Shown here one piece after another: positions 38,201 through 50,827 of a DNA stretch of 64,000 bases; within the stretch, counting starts at the first letter, position 1, and every line of letters starts with the position of its first letter. The DNA is from Zonotrichia leucophrys gambelii (taxonomy: Eukaryota; Chordata; Aves; Passeriformes; Passerellidae): NCBI RefSeq assembly GCF_028769735.1, contig NC_088177.1, positions 14,572,599-14,636,598 on the forward strand, read 5' to 3'. Both the position numbers and the translations under genes were made by a program. The notes beneath the pieces are model-generated. The model made no database searches. It worked only from the letters and a program-made list of their open reading frames with translations, and was not told the DNA's origin.

Positions 38201-41200
38201 AGCTGTGCTCACAGGACACTGTGGGTGAAGGCTTAACCTGGCACACCCTTCTGCAGAGTCTTTAGGGCAAAACAGGCAGGCAAAGGCCACCTTTGGAGGG
38301 GTTTGGAGTTTGTTTTGCCATGGCAGATAAATCTGTTCTGCAGTGTGTTCATTGTGCTGTGAATGCAAGAGCGGATGTTTTGATTTGAAAGGGAATCTTG
38401 TTTATAATTCTTAAATATAAACTGAGTGTGGGGAGGAAGCCTTACTGGAAAGCCCAAGAGCCTTCCTGGACCATCTTCTGGTTCAGCAAGCAATAACCCT
38501 TCTGGTGTTTTGCATCAGTGACCATGTATGTGTACATGTATTTTTAGAAGGGCGTCCAAAGGGCCCTTACTGTGTGTGGGTTTGTTTATGGTTCTGTCTT
38601 GCAAACCATGGGATATTCCAGCTCTGCCTCCCTCCAGTTTAAGTTCCCAGCCTGCCTCTCTGTGCCCCTGTGAGCTGCTGGCTGGTGCAGGGAGTGAGGC
38701 TGGGAAATGATAGAGCTGTCTTCTCATCTCACTTTCCTCATAAATGGCATCAAATGCTAATTGCTCTTCATTCTGCACTTCAGCAGGAGCAGAGTGATAC
38801 ACAGCTAGGGTTTGCTTTTCCCCAGGGTGCCGTGGGTGTGACTGATGGATCAGAGCCAGAAGAATTTGGCAAAGTAACCGACTGTAAAGGGAATAATCTC
38901 TTTTTCCTGATGACGGATGGCACTTAGAAAGCAGCTGGGCCTAAAAGCCATTTCTCATGCTAAGGCTCTGCAATGTGCAGGTCAGCCATTGAGCAAATGC
39001 AAGCCTTCAAAATGAGAGCTAATAGCTTGGCAGGTTATGCCTGACAAGCAGCAAGTGATTTGCTTTTACTTCTTTAGTGTGTGGGGTTTAGTAGGGTTTT
39101 TTTGTGGCTTGTAAGATTTAGTAATTCTAATATTTTTCTATTAGATGATCATCTGTTTCTAAGTTCAGAAATATCTTAAAACATAGTTAATATGGAAGCA
39201 CATTTTCATGCTCAAATACAGTACATTTCTCTAATATCTAAAAAAATATTTCTATTTAACTGCTGCACCTGCCGCAGGTTTAGAATATAGGATAAAAAAA
39301 TACTTTTCAGCCCAGCAGTTGTTAGAATATTGGACCTCACTTTCCTGTGGAGCAAATTGACAGCTGCCTGGGACAGAGAATCGTGTGTTGCTCCCAAATA
39401 AATGGTCAGGGATTTGTGGAGGGGAGATTTGAGAGGAAAATCCATAATGGAGTGAAGGTAGATTCATAGAGCATAACAGTAGGAAAAGACACTTGTCTAA
39501 TTTGACATGCAACATTCATAGCTCCTGGAGAGCTGATGTTGTCATATTTACTGCTGACTTGGTAAAAGAAGAATGACAGAACTTTCCATATAAAAGTCTA
39601 ATAATCATAAAGTATCTACATGTGCAGCAAAGTCCTAAACCATTGTAAAATGTGGATTTCTCTCCTAGGAGATAGGCCTGTGAGTCTCGATATGTGTTGT
39701 TCTGTGAATACAGGCAGTTCTAATCTTTGAACTGCTTGTCAAGTGCTGCACTTCTGCTTGAAGGGTTAAGTTTGAAGAACTGTTCTCTCTACAACCAGAT
39801 AGTGCATTATTCAAAACACAGACTTCACAAATAGGTTTTGTTAGATTGTATTCATTAAGCAGCAGCATCTTGACAATAAGTACTTTTAGTGTGTCTGAAA
39901 CTCCTTGTGTTTAGCAATTATCATCTGTGATGCTTGAATTGATTTTTTAATCACAAAGCTGGAGTTCTGTTTTACAGGAATGTATTGACACAGTAATTAT
40001 AAATGCAGAGTTTTCACCTTAATTTTAATAAAATTTTTACTATCCAGTATTTGAAAGGAATGTTTTCCACAACAGACATATTCATATCTTGATACACATG
40101 TGCACTCTGCAGTTTTCCCAAGAAGGTTTCAGCTTAGTAGTGGCTTAATAAAGTATTCAGGTGAAGTAGGACTCTCATTTAGACTTCCAGAGCAGCCAGA
40201 AAGGTGAATTGTAGCATGAACTTCCCTCACAGTTTGAATTCAATGGAACTGAATAAGGTTCTTAACTTGTTGTACATTAGTTCAGTACAGGGTGGGAATT
40301 GCTTCAAATTCTTTGTTCTATTTTATAAAGTTCATTATAGAGTTTAGCAGTTAAATACTTCTATGGCCCTAGGAAGCAGGGTTTGTTTAGATTTTATTCT
40401 GAATTTGCAAATGCATTCCTGTTTCTTTTGCTGCTCTCACCTTGATGTTAGGAGAGCAGCTGAGGCCCTGTTGCAAGGTTTGTATTGTTTGTATCCTCTT
40501 GCAATTGTGGTCTGATAAAATCCTGTTTAAGACTAGGCTGTTTACATACAGAAGGCTCTTCTCCCTTCTCAAATAGTTGTGAAGTAACTAAATAAGCAAT
40601 ATTTTTGGGGAGATCAGGAAGGGAATGTGTGTATGAAATACGTTTTGTGCCTGAGGTGGGAGGTTATCAACTCTCAACTTTTGGTTTATGGGAAATAAAT
40701 TGTGGAACAAACAGTAGATTGCTTGCAACATGGATGTCAGATCCATGTAGCAATAATGTGTATATTAGTGTTTTATATGCAAAATATTGTGTTCTCGCTT
40801 AAAATTTAAAGAGTAGAAATCTAAAATGTTGAGGGTGGTGCTTTAGCTAAAATTTATCCATCCAGGTGAGGATGGACCTTTGGCAAAATGTTTCTTATTT
40901 GTGTGTGTGAAACAAAGACCTAGTTGCATTATTACATTTTAAGCCAGAGCTAGAGTAACAGATGGATGTTGGAATATGCAATTTCTGCTTAAGTTTACAA
41001 GACTCTTCAGAATTTATCTCTGATTTTTAAGGGGGTAACAAATTCAGACTATGGGAAAAGGAATATGGAATGTTCCTACTGCATTGTCATAACTCTATCT
41101 CTCAGTAGACTGATGCTCCAGACTTAGACTTTGTGCCAAAATTGTGATATATTTTTGGATCAAGCAGTTAACAAAACATTTTATTACCCAATGAAGGAAT

Positions 41201-41913
41201 GGAGTGACATAAGGCATGGAGTTTTCTAGTGCACGTGGCATTGCCATGCTATTGTTTAGTGTGCTTTGGTTTACCAATACTTCCTTGTTTTATAAACTCA
41301 GGGAATGCCGGCTACTACTATCTGCCAAGTGGTGACTTAGCCAAAAATTAGCTAAGGATTATGAAAATAACTCTTTCGTTTTGCCTTTATTTGTACCTGA
41401 TGCTTTCTGCAGAGGCTTCTGTTGTTTCTGAAATTAAGATCTGACTCAAGTAAGAAGCATGAATTGTTTGGAAATTGCAATGAATATTGTTTGGAAATAC
41501 TCCTTAGTCATTTTCTGTGGTGTCTTGGTATGACTGGCATTTTTCCTGGCTATGACTGTGTGTCTGCATTCAGAATGTGACAGCCCCAAGTTGCTTTTCC
41601 TGCAAGTTCTATGAGGTTTTTTCATGGTCAAGTGCCAATTTTTTTAACCAGTCTTCATTGTGAATCTTTCAGGACGGTTATGAGGGAAGAATAGGATGGC
41701 TTTTAACAAGTTTCTTTTTTGAGACTTTAAAAAGTTGCCTTGCTTACAAAGAGTGAGTGATTGGTTGTCCCTTGCCTCTCATGCAAGAGGGGCATTTGTC
41801 TTGCTGTGCAGTGTCTGGCAAAAACATACTGACATGTAACAGAAAAGGGCAATAGTGCCTTGTCCAGTGTTTTTCTTAACAGGAATACCCCTTTCTTTCT
41901 ATTTCTGTGGAAG

Positions 41914-41927
41914 AAAAAAAAAAAAAA
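41914..41927 (+). repeat. Poly(A) tract, 14 bases
   Basis: This is the longest A-run on the plus strand and one of only two A-runs of ten or more noticed. There is no retrogene body upstream and no obvious target-site duplication. Confidence 0.9.
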
Positions 41928-44900
41928 GTTAATCTCTGACAAGGTTTAAATGTCTCCTGGGTAGCCAAGGTGTAAATTTGGGCAAGACAAGGTAACAGGA
42001 GACTGCTGCTGCACAACATGGACCCTGATCACTCACCCACAGTGATGCCTCAGGCAGTTTTGGGAAGGATGGCATTAAAAAAGGTAGCTCATTTGGTTTT
42101 CCTTCCGAGTGAATAAAGAATACTTAGAAGGAGCTGAAAAAATTTGTGTCTTCCTAATAACTATGCTAACTTTGTGTCTTCATTGTATTGCTGATGTATT
42201 TTCTGGGGCTTGGCCACACCTGGAGGAGACACCACTTAGTACTTTATTTCTGCTCTGTATTGTTGGTCTCTCCTCATGCAGTAGTAGGAATGATAGGAAC
42301 ATAAACAAATCTGTTTATTTTACTGATCCTCTCTTATCAGAGTAATTGCTAAGTAAGTGTTGCTGCAACTGCAGTGAAGTCACTTAAATTTGGCATCTGA
42401 GTCTACCCAACTTCTTGTCTTCCCTTTCACAGCTGCTGGAGATAATCCAACTTAGGGAAATAAACTATTAGCTTTTTCTTTTTATTGTGATAACAAGAAG
42501 GCAGAATTAAAATTTCAGGAGTACCCTATTAAACAAATTTTTTAGGCATGGCTTGTCAGGAACTTAAGTGTGCAAAAAGGGCTTGCCCAATATGCACTTA
42601 GAAACCCCTTGCTGCTGTTTTGGGAAATACTGCTGTTAGAGGCAATTAGGAGGACACATGTAAAACAGTTGCTTTCTTTCTCAAGGATGTGTACTCAGCA
42701 TCATAAACTCCAAGCATTATAAAACATGAAATTCCAGAAGTGGTATTAAAAAAATAAAAATAGACTGCTAATCCAGTTTACCTTTTCTTGAATTTCTTTA
42801 CTGGTTAACGGTTCAGTCAAAATGTTTTCTTGTGTGGTTAGAGTTGCTAGAGGCCGAGTTGGAGCTGAAAATCTACAGGGTGTCAATACCAAGTGGAACA
42901 GCTCTATGTGGCACAAAGTTTATTTTAGGAGCCCTGTATCAAAATTCTTCTGGCTCATCAGTTGTTCTTCCCCTTGATGTACACTAAGACTTTAATAACA
43001 GCTATGGAAATACTCTTCTGAGACTTCTACATTCTGAGGAACATTGTGCTTCCAAGCCTAGGAGCTTTTATGTCTTTCAAGATGTTCTGAGAAGGAACTG
43101 GGAATAGTGGAAGGAGAGGAGAAGCCAAGCAGTGCTGCTACAGGAGTTGCACTTCCATGGCTCACTAGGATTAGCACTATCTCTGCTGTTCCAAGAAACC
43201 AGCAGCCTGAAGGCTGCAGTCACAGTATGTGTGGTTTTGTTTGGATAAAAGATACATGGTCTTCTGTGGCTTGCTTGAATGAAGTTTAATAGGGTCCAGC
43301 ATTATCCAGGTGAATGCATCTTGGCTGCTGCTTCCATTAAAAACGTTTTATGTGTAGCCTCCTAGGTGGCATGTTTCATGCTGTTTAGTTGCAAGATCTT
43401 TGAGTCCTGCCAAAATAAAATAAAAAATAAAGTATGTATTCCAAAATGTTCCTCTTGTTTTTTAACCAGGGAAGTGGAAGTGGTTTTCTGATATAAAGGA
43501 ATGAGGATTTTCTGCTACGCAGAAATATACTACAGCCACTTTGTGTCCGACAGTGTATTATGGCATATTTGACAATGTTGGAAGCCAAGGAATTTGACTT
43601 ATCGTTAATGCACAGCTTGTTTCTCTCAAAATACAGCTTCTGTTTCTGTCAACTTTACATAAAAGGAGTTAAATGAAACAGGTGAGTTCCAGCAGATGGT
43701 ACCCTGACTGTGATGGCATGCAGAAGGTACCTGTTCCTGTCCCAGAAGTCTCAGGCCAGATACTTCTTAACCTGTGTTTGTGAGCAGTTGTGTGGTTTAA
43801 TGTCCTCCAGAAGATCTGGGGCTTTTTCAGGGCCATGGAAATGAATGTGAGGTACTCTCATGTGTCTGGGTATTTTGGTGTCTCTCTGAATTACAGTTTT
43901 GTGGTCTTTTCCAGTCACTGATTTCTGAAATAATGGATCTCTAAGGAGGCTGCCCTCTGTGACACCTGTGAGTCTCAGCTGGAGGTGCATCATTGTTCTG
44001 TGTTAGTGAGAGATGGGGAAGGATGGGAGAGGAAACAAGGTGAAATGGAAATTAACTAGATGATTTTTGCTTTGTCTCCATCTTAATGAAGTTGAATTTT
44101 AAAATACAGCCATGACGGTGATGCCTGCTTACACAGTTCTTGAGAACATACAGTTGTGTGGCTGTAGAAAAGAGCCATAAAAATGTGCAGAAGATTGACA
44201 ATTAGAGACTTAATGCTTTTCAGAAAGAGCAATTACAAATGCCTTTACTATATAGGAAAACAGCAGGTAGTGATGCTTGTGTTCATTTGCAGGGAGACAC
44301 GTAACAAGTATCAATCACCAAAACAGATGCTTAATAACTGGCTTTGGAGGTGAGGCATATGTTTTTGACAATGAAAATGATTCATCTTTTGGACAAGCTA
44401 CCATTTGGGAAAACATTGTAGCCATCCATTGAGACGTTGAAATTGAAAATGTAAATTTTTGCTATAGCTTTTCAAAGGTGGAAATCCTTCCTAGATGAAA
44501 TTTAATGGCCTGTGACAGGTGCAGCAGGTAATTTTGGTCATGAAATTTAGAAATGCTCTGCCTTCCTAGCTTAGCATTCTGATGTGTTGTTGCCTGTTCC
44601 ATCTAGAGCAGTATCTTTCACTTACTGCTTTTATTCTCAAGTGTGATGTTGTTCTAAGAGTCTAAGAGAGAAAGTCCCAGAACACTTCAACTGGTCACTT
44701 ATTGGCATTGCAGGAACTTCTTCCTTCTTAGGAAATATCTTTAATAGGCAGCTTCTCTTTTATTTGTGCTTCTTGATTTTTTTTCACATTGTTCTCAACT
44801 CAGTAACTTCCTGTGGTAGTGTTTTAGAAAAAAGGCATTTGTTTGGCTTTTGACAGGTGTGGATGCAGTTTGTTCTTTTTCTTGTTGTAATAAACTATAT

Positions 44901-47900
44901 TAGAAACAAGGTTTTGCCTTTAACTTAGTGATAGTTCAACTATTTATTATTTGTGTTTTTCAGGCTGTACTCAAATATTTTGGTGCCTTCACCAATGCAT
45001 TGAGTTCGACTCCTAGTATAATTCTCTGTAGCATTGGATTCTTCATATTGTGGACTCTTCTCATTTATTGTAAGGTTGACAGCTCAGCTGTGATCTTTAA
45101 AAAGGACCTAGGAGATTGAGGGGATAGAAATCTTCCCAGTTTTTTGTGTAGTGGTTCATTTCATTCCCCACTGTGTGGATTTTGATGTAGTATCAGTGGT
45201 AGTGTTTAAATTCCTTTAGTTGAGATTAAGTAGCAGAACTGAGCAGGCTGGCATGGTGGCTGTGACTTGACAGACTGCTGTCTTCCCATTTCACTTTGTT
45301 GCATGCCTACAATCCTTGTCAAGAGAGTGTGGATCACAGGTGCTAAGTGGGAGATGGGCAGCAGCTCAGGAATTGGGCACAGGAATTTTCCTTTTGAGAG
45401 GAGTTCCCAGAGACAGCAGGACTCCTGGCAAGTGCTGCAGAAAGGCACAGCTCCCATGAAGTGATGGAAGGAGCAGTGAAGAGAGAACCTCCAGAGACTC
45501 CATAAGGAAGAGAAGCAGCTAAATTAATCTACAGAGTGACAAACCTGCTGAGCCCAAAAGGATTCACTGGCAGGGAACCAGTGGGCAGGAAAAAGGCTCC
45601 TTTTTTGGATCACTCACAGTGGATTCTCTTTTCTCAGCTGGCTTACAATAACACGCTTTGATGAAACTTAGATTTTTGGGTTTAGCAACCCTTGGATTGT
45701 TTTTGGTAACTTCTTGTAGGACAAATTCAGCTCTAGTCCAGGCCACCTTGGAGTTCTAGGAGAGCATCACACAGTAGTTAAAAAGGAGCAGTGGACTCAA
45801 GTGCTAGAGGACTTGGACAGCCAGGTCTGTAGTTGCTGTGGGATGTACCTGTGTCAAGAGTTAAACATGTTAATAGTTGTGTGGAATCAGATTAATGCTC
45901 TCTGTGCTGTCCTGTATGTAGGCTCATTTTCTCTTTTATTCTTTACTGGAGAAGGTAAGAATGAAATAGCACACAGTTACTTTCTTAGTGATGTGTAAGT
46001 TAAGGGCAGTTGGATCAAAAAAGATTTATTTTGTGCTTAAGGGAACTGGATGGGTATTTTACCCCTATAGCTTGTTCCAGGCACTTTCTGAATGCTTGAA
46101 AATTTGGAACATGCAAAACCATGAGCTTTTATCAGTGTCCAAGTTAGAAAGTCTGTGTGTATACGTAGTGAATACATAGGAGGAATTGTTATTGTAATGC
46201 TCTTGATACAGTTGCCAAACATCAGTACTGTTTGATTTGGCATATGGATTTTAATTGACTTCTGAAGGGGTAGCGGACATCTGTTCAACATTCCAGCACT
46301 CCCATTGAAATAATTGGTTAATAGCTGGTCCTAGCTGTATGTTGTATAGTGCTAACTTTGGGGGGGCAAAAAAATTGCGTTTTTGTTCCAAGGCATAAAT
46401 TTTTTTTTTGTTCCTGTTAAATCATTGATGTAGAACAGGGGAAGCAGCTCTGAAGTTTTGCTGGTTACATACATAGTTAAATGGTGTGTTGCTTCCAGAG
46501 AAAGGACAGGCAATGTAGGAACTTTCCTGAAGGAAATTGAGCACAATAATGCAAATTGAATGTAATTCCATTGGGTAGGAAATCTGGTGAATAGCTGAAT
46601 TGTGAGAGAACAGAGGTATTGTAGTGGCTGTTCAGTTCTTAATTAAAAATCAAAGCAGTCATATATTTTTTCCATTTCTATGTACCATGAAAAATGAACA
46701 GTTTTTACTTGATTTGTAAAATCCATACCATGTCTTTGTAGGAGAATGCAGGAGGAAGCATGCGACATCTTAGAATTGACTTAGTATTTTTGTGGTATTT
46801 TTGAAACAAATGGTTGCTAGAAATCATTTTGATACATCTCACTGTCCCATATTTTATGTAAGTGTAAGTTTGAACTGGACCTGTCTGAATTCAGAGGATT
46901 TGCTGATAAAAAAATTGAGAGGGTCATACTGGACTTTACTTTTGGAATATTGGAATTTATTTGATTTATTTAGTGCTTGGCTTGTCATTTTCAGTCAGTT
47001 TAATTATCCTTCAAATGAGGCTCCAAAAATTCTATCAATTTAAAAAGAGAAGGATGTGTGCTCCAGGAAAAACTCCAAAACTTGTGTTTTTCTGGATTGT
47101 GCAGGGAGGTTTTTGCAGAAATAAGAGAGGAGAGAAATGGGCTTGCAGCAGTTTTAAAGTTTTTTGATATGTGAGCAGGGATATCTAGAAGCCTTAGATA
47201 GCAAATACCTTACCAAAAAGGGAAGCTTGGAAAAGAATTTGTTGTAAATGCCAAGATTAGATGCTGCACTCCTGGCAGTTGTCGAGACAGAAAGCAAAAA
47301 AAATATTTAGGGAGTTTGTGTTATTGCCACGTCTTTGTTTCACAGTTGCTGTATCAGCCATGGGAAGGGAGCAGCAGCAGGATCACGTTGGTAGTAGGAG
47401 AAAGGAGGTAACTAAAAACCCCCTTGATCTTCAAAACTCTGCTCAGAATGGCTGTACTGAAAGAGAACTTCATGTATAATACAGGAAGATTGCCTTCAGA
47501 AGCTTGCCATGCAGAACAGCTTTATGCTGTAATTCCAGCTTTTTCAGCACAATACAAGTCAATGCTTGATCTAACTGGTATCACTTATGGAAATTGAATG
47601 TTCACAGCAACAGTTCTCACATCTCCTTGTATTTTCATTGGATCTCAAAGTCAATGTTTCTTGCTGTAAATCTGTTTAGTTTTGTTTATGTTTTCATGCA
47701 CAGCAAATAGCCTATTTTATTGTGATTTTTTGTGGTAGTGGTATAGATTTGATACACAAAGGTGTCCTTTGGGTTCTGTTCTGTTTACAAGTCTGGTTAC
47801 AAAAAGCCCATTTTGATATGTGGCCACTAATTGGTAAAACTGTGATCATCTCATCCTATAGATATACCAAATGAAAAGTGGTTTTCAAATTAAGATTAAC

Positions 47901-49002
47901 TTTTTAATGATTATCGACATGTATATATCAATCACTTTGAGAGCTGTTAATTGGAAAAAAATTATCTCTCGGGCTGCAGTGCTTTAGAAGCAGGATTCAG
48001 GTTATAATTGGCTAGAGGGAAGGGCTTCTATCATCTTCCTCCCATGCCTCAGTTACCTGTCAGGGGAGCTTAAAACCCATGGTTTTTAATGATTTCAGAT
48101 GACATCCAGGGCATTTCTCACTTAGGGAAGCTGATAACCTGCAGAGGCTTTGATGAGCTGGTGAGAGGTTTTCACGTCTCATTCCACCTTGCTGTGGCAC
48201 ATCAGAGTCTTTGCTTTGTTCACCCAACAGCCTTGCTTAGGGCTGGCTCTGTGTTAGCAGCTCTGTAGGAAGTTATCTTGGTTGTAACAGGCTTGGGTGT
48301 GGGTGTTTCTGCTTTTGAATTTCAAAAGCTACATTAGTGTTTTACTACAGAATGTAGCCTGGTGAAATGAGGACAGGGGAGCTTTATTTAGGGTCCCATA
48401 TTGGTCTCACGACAGTTTAGGTAGGGCTTTTGTAGTTTTTGCAGTTCTGTCTCTGCTGGCCTATGTTCTCCCCTACTGTGACAAGTGTGACTTAATACCC
48501 AGTAAAGTAAGTAAAACAAGTGAAAAATGTACTATGGGACTCTGAAGTTTTCTTCATCAAAGACTTCACTGTTACAAAATGCTGATTGCATATTTTGCTG
48601 GTCTTTACTAAGTATCTCGTATCCTGGTTTTTCCCCAAGTGTACGTATCTTAATCTTTTTGCAGTTGGGCTACATTTCTCTTGGCTGTGACTGTATGGTC
48701 ATTACTGTGCCCAAAGAGAAGGTCAGCTGCATTCTTTCAGCATTTTTTGGTTTTTCATACACTTGCAGTCCAGGCTTCTATGGAGAAACATCTGTTTGCT
48801 GTTGGACTATGTGAATACATGCAGGGACCTCAAAACATATTTAAAAATGCTTTCTGTTTTTCCTCTTTATGATAAGAATCTATTATGGTATTATTCCTGG
48901 CTGTTTTGAAAAGGTAGAGGTTTGCTCTGTCCACTGCAGGTTTAGGTCTATTTTTCAAAGCTGAAATGGAAAAATACAGAGATTTGGTGGGGTTTTTTGC
49001 TA

Positions 49003-49016
49003 TTTTTTTTTTTTTT
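49003..49016 (+). repeat. Poly(T) tract, 14 bases, beside the inverted repeat
   Basis: This run of 14 T ends 35 bases before the left arm of the inverted repeat at 49,052. It might be the complement of a poly(A) tail of an unrecognised element inserted on the minus strand, but no such body was identified. Confidence 0.9.
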
Positions 49017-49051
49017 AATGTGGTTATTTCCTGCTGAATTGCTTACAGCCA

Positions 49052-49227
49052 AAGATAGAACAGAGATCAGGTGGAATTTTTGCAGGCATATTAGAGGGGG
49101 CTTGTATTGGGTCTGGAGTTTGTTTCCTTGGAAGGAAGCAAACTCCAGACCAAGGAAACAAACTGCAGACCCAACAGAAGCTCTCTAATATGTCTGCAGA
49201 AATTCTACCTGATCTCTGTTCTGTCTT
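49052..49227. repeat. Compound long inverted repeat (fold-back hairpin)
   Basis: The left arm, 49,052-49,131, pairs with the right arm, 49,150-49,227, at roughly 85% complementarity by eye, with a disrupted patch near 49,099-49,106 and a two-base offset there. The outer arms read AAGATAGAACAGAGATCAGG and CCTGATCTCTGTTCTGTCTT. Inside, 49,111-49,150 is itself a nearly perfect palindrome (GTCTGGAGTTTG ... CAAACTCCAGAC), so the right side carries two tandem inverted copies of one ~20-base unit. A transcript could fold into a long stem on either strand. The origin is unknown; a MITE-like or fold-back element, an inverted duplication, or a small-RNA hairpin are possibilities. Confidence 0.9.
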
Positions 49228-50641
49228 CTCGGGAGCTGGGCTTGTGTGGGGCTTCACTGTTTGGTTGCAGTGCCTGTTCCGACCATCCCCTCTCCAGCCC
49301 TCTCGGTGGGAACTCTTGGAGTGGTAGGGTTGGAACACTTGGATCTTGGGGATTCAAACTAATCTCTGAATAGTAGAGCAGCTCCATCTGCTCCTAGTTG
49401 GGAGTATATTTCTTGGTGCATTCATTCTTTTGAGAAGCTTCAGAACTCAAGATAGGATTTTCCCACTTGGCAGTTGTACTTTTGCTCATTATGTCTGTGC
49501 ACGAGGATTGTCCATTGTTACAATGAAATACCAGTCTTGATGAAAGTGAATTCAATATTTTGTCTAGCTGAAATTTAGGATATGTTAGCAAGGCTGTAGT
49601 TCTGTAATACAACCTGAGTTACTGTTATACTATTTTTTTTCTTTTTTTTCTGGTGTATGGTAATACATTTTTCGTCTGGGCATGAAAAAGCAATGCACAT
49701 CTTAAGGATTATGGCAGAATATCTAGCAACAGACTTAAGAAAAGTAGAACTGTCCAAATAAGTCTAGCAGGTTTTTACTGCTCTGTAATATTTATGGGAA
49801 AGTGAATGGTTACAGGGTTGAACCTGTGTTTGAAGTAGAGACCTTTGTAACATGCACATGAAAAGGGGTGTTCTTTGACTCTTCTTGCTAGGTGGAAAGT
49901 GTTTAATCAGAAAATTTACCAAATAAAAGAATACATGATAAACTTGCCATTTCATTGGGGAAGGAGGGATTGATTTAAACCCCAACCTGGTAAGAAGTTG
50001 ATGGGCTGAAGCTGTTATTAACTTAACTCCGTAGAAGGTTATGGAGTGGCAATGCAGGTTTTGAATCTGTTTGTCTCCCTATACAGTCAGTACAGCATTG
50101 GGAGCTTTTTTTTTTTTTAAACAGGATTGTGTTTGGACTGCATTTAGAAGTAATATTCCCTAATTTAGTTAAGTGTTTGCCAAGCATGACCTGATCAGAA
50201 CTCCACCATAGTGGTGTTGAACTGGAGTAATGTGTTCTCCAAAGGCAGCAATGTCTGGTGAAGAGCAGGTAATGCAAGGTCCCCTCCAGAAATTGTGGAT
50301 TGTTGTGTGTATTGATTTCCCATCATCAGTCAGTACAAGCTGATTGCTGCTATCTCAACAGACAGAGATTTTTACCAAGAAAACAAAGGAGGGAAAAGTA
50401 AAAGGTGAATAAAAAGTAAAAGTAAATGGCTTTGAGTAGGAAAAAAATAGGAGATCAGTTACTGGCTGCAAAATGGGCTCTAGAATCAAGATGATATTTC
50501 AGGAAGTTAAATTTACTAAGAATTTAAACAGTAAGCACTCTTAATTTCTTTGAAGATGATTTTAATCCATGTTAAAAGATCAAAACAAGCTTTAATGATG
50601 AAGTAAAATGTTTAATGTGTACTTTTTCTCTCTATATTTAG

Positions 50642-50660
50642 TGTGCTGCTTCCAGGACAG
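50642..50660 (+). other. Candidate 19-base microexon
   Basis: TGTGCTGCTTCCAGGACAG lies between a strong acceptor (TTTTTCTCTCTATATTTAG ending at 50,641) and a strong donor (GACAG|GTGAGA, GT at 50,661). Joined in phase 1 after the 18,925 exon it would read Val-Cys-Cys-Phe-Gln-Asp without a stop and leave phase 2. Microexons with strong flanking sites are typical of neural transcripts. Chance remains a serious alternative. Confidence 0.2.
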
Positions 50661-50797
50661 GTGAGACTCAATTCATTTACAGTGCTGAATGACCTTGGTC
50701 TGTGCAGCCATTGCAGGGGTTGCTCGTCTAAACTGTGGCAAAGCCAAATACTGGGTTTCAGCAGGATACATTAGGTATTCTTTTGGAACTGGAGTAA

Positions 50798-50827
50798 GAT
50801 AAAGTGTGGGGATAAAGTGAGATAAAG
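50798..50827 (+). promoter_or_regulatory. Homotypic GATAAAG cluster
   Basis: Three GATAAAG heptamers in the same orientation occur at 50,798-50,804, 50,811-50,817 and 50,821-50,827, each containing the GATAA core bound by GATA-family zinc-finger factors. Such tight homotypic clustering is a feature of some enhancers. A local duplication of GGATAAAGTG-like sequence could also explain it. Confidence 0.3.

Larger units (their letters stand above)
31951..49051 (+). other. Putative intronic DNA, no gene recognised
   Basis: No complete gene is seen. The interval holds a 16-base T-run (32,765-32,780), a 14-base A-run (41,914-41,927), and splice-bounded candidate segments at 33,331, 36,399, 43,637 and 44,293. 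GC-richer patches lie at 37,000-37,270, 38,200-38,900, 43,090-43,260 and 45,250-45,480. The patch at 37,000-37,270 is open on both strands (113 and 126 codons) but resembles no known protein. No CR1 fragment was recognised. Confidence 0.45.

Noticed and set aside
39461..39515. ATTCATAGAGCATAACAGT, vaguely like a CR1 3' end
   Set aside because: The following bases do not continue into CR1 consensus blocks.
43637..43681. 45-base segment with a good acceptor and a near-perfect ACAG|GTGAGT donor
   Set aside because: All three frames contain a stop, so it cannot be an ordinary coding exon. It could only be a poison or non-coding exon.
44964..45069. Segment between TTTTTCAG and GTAAGG encoding a hydrophobic peptide
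   Set aside because: The donor has T at -1. The frame compatible with the 18,925 exon hits a stop after 18 codons, and the open frame has no recognisable domain.
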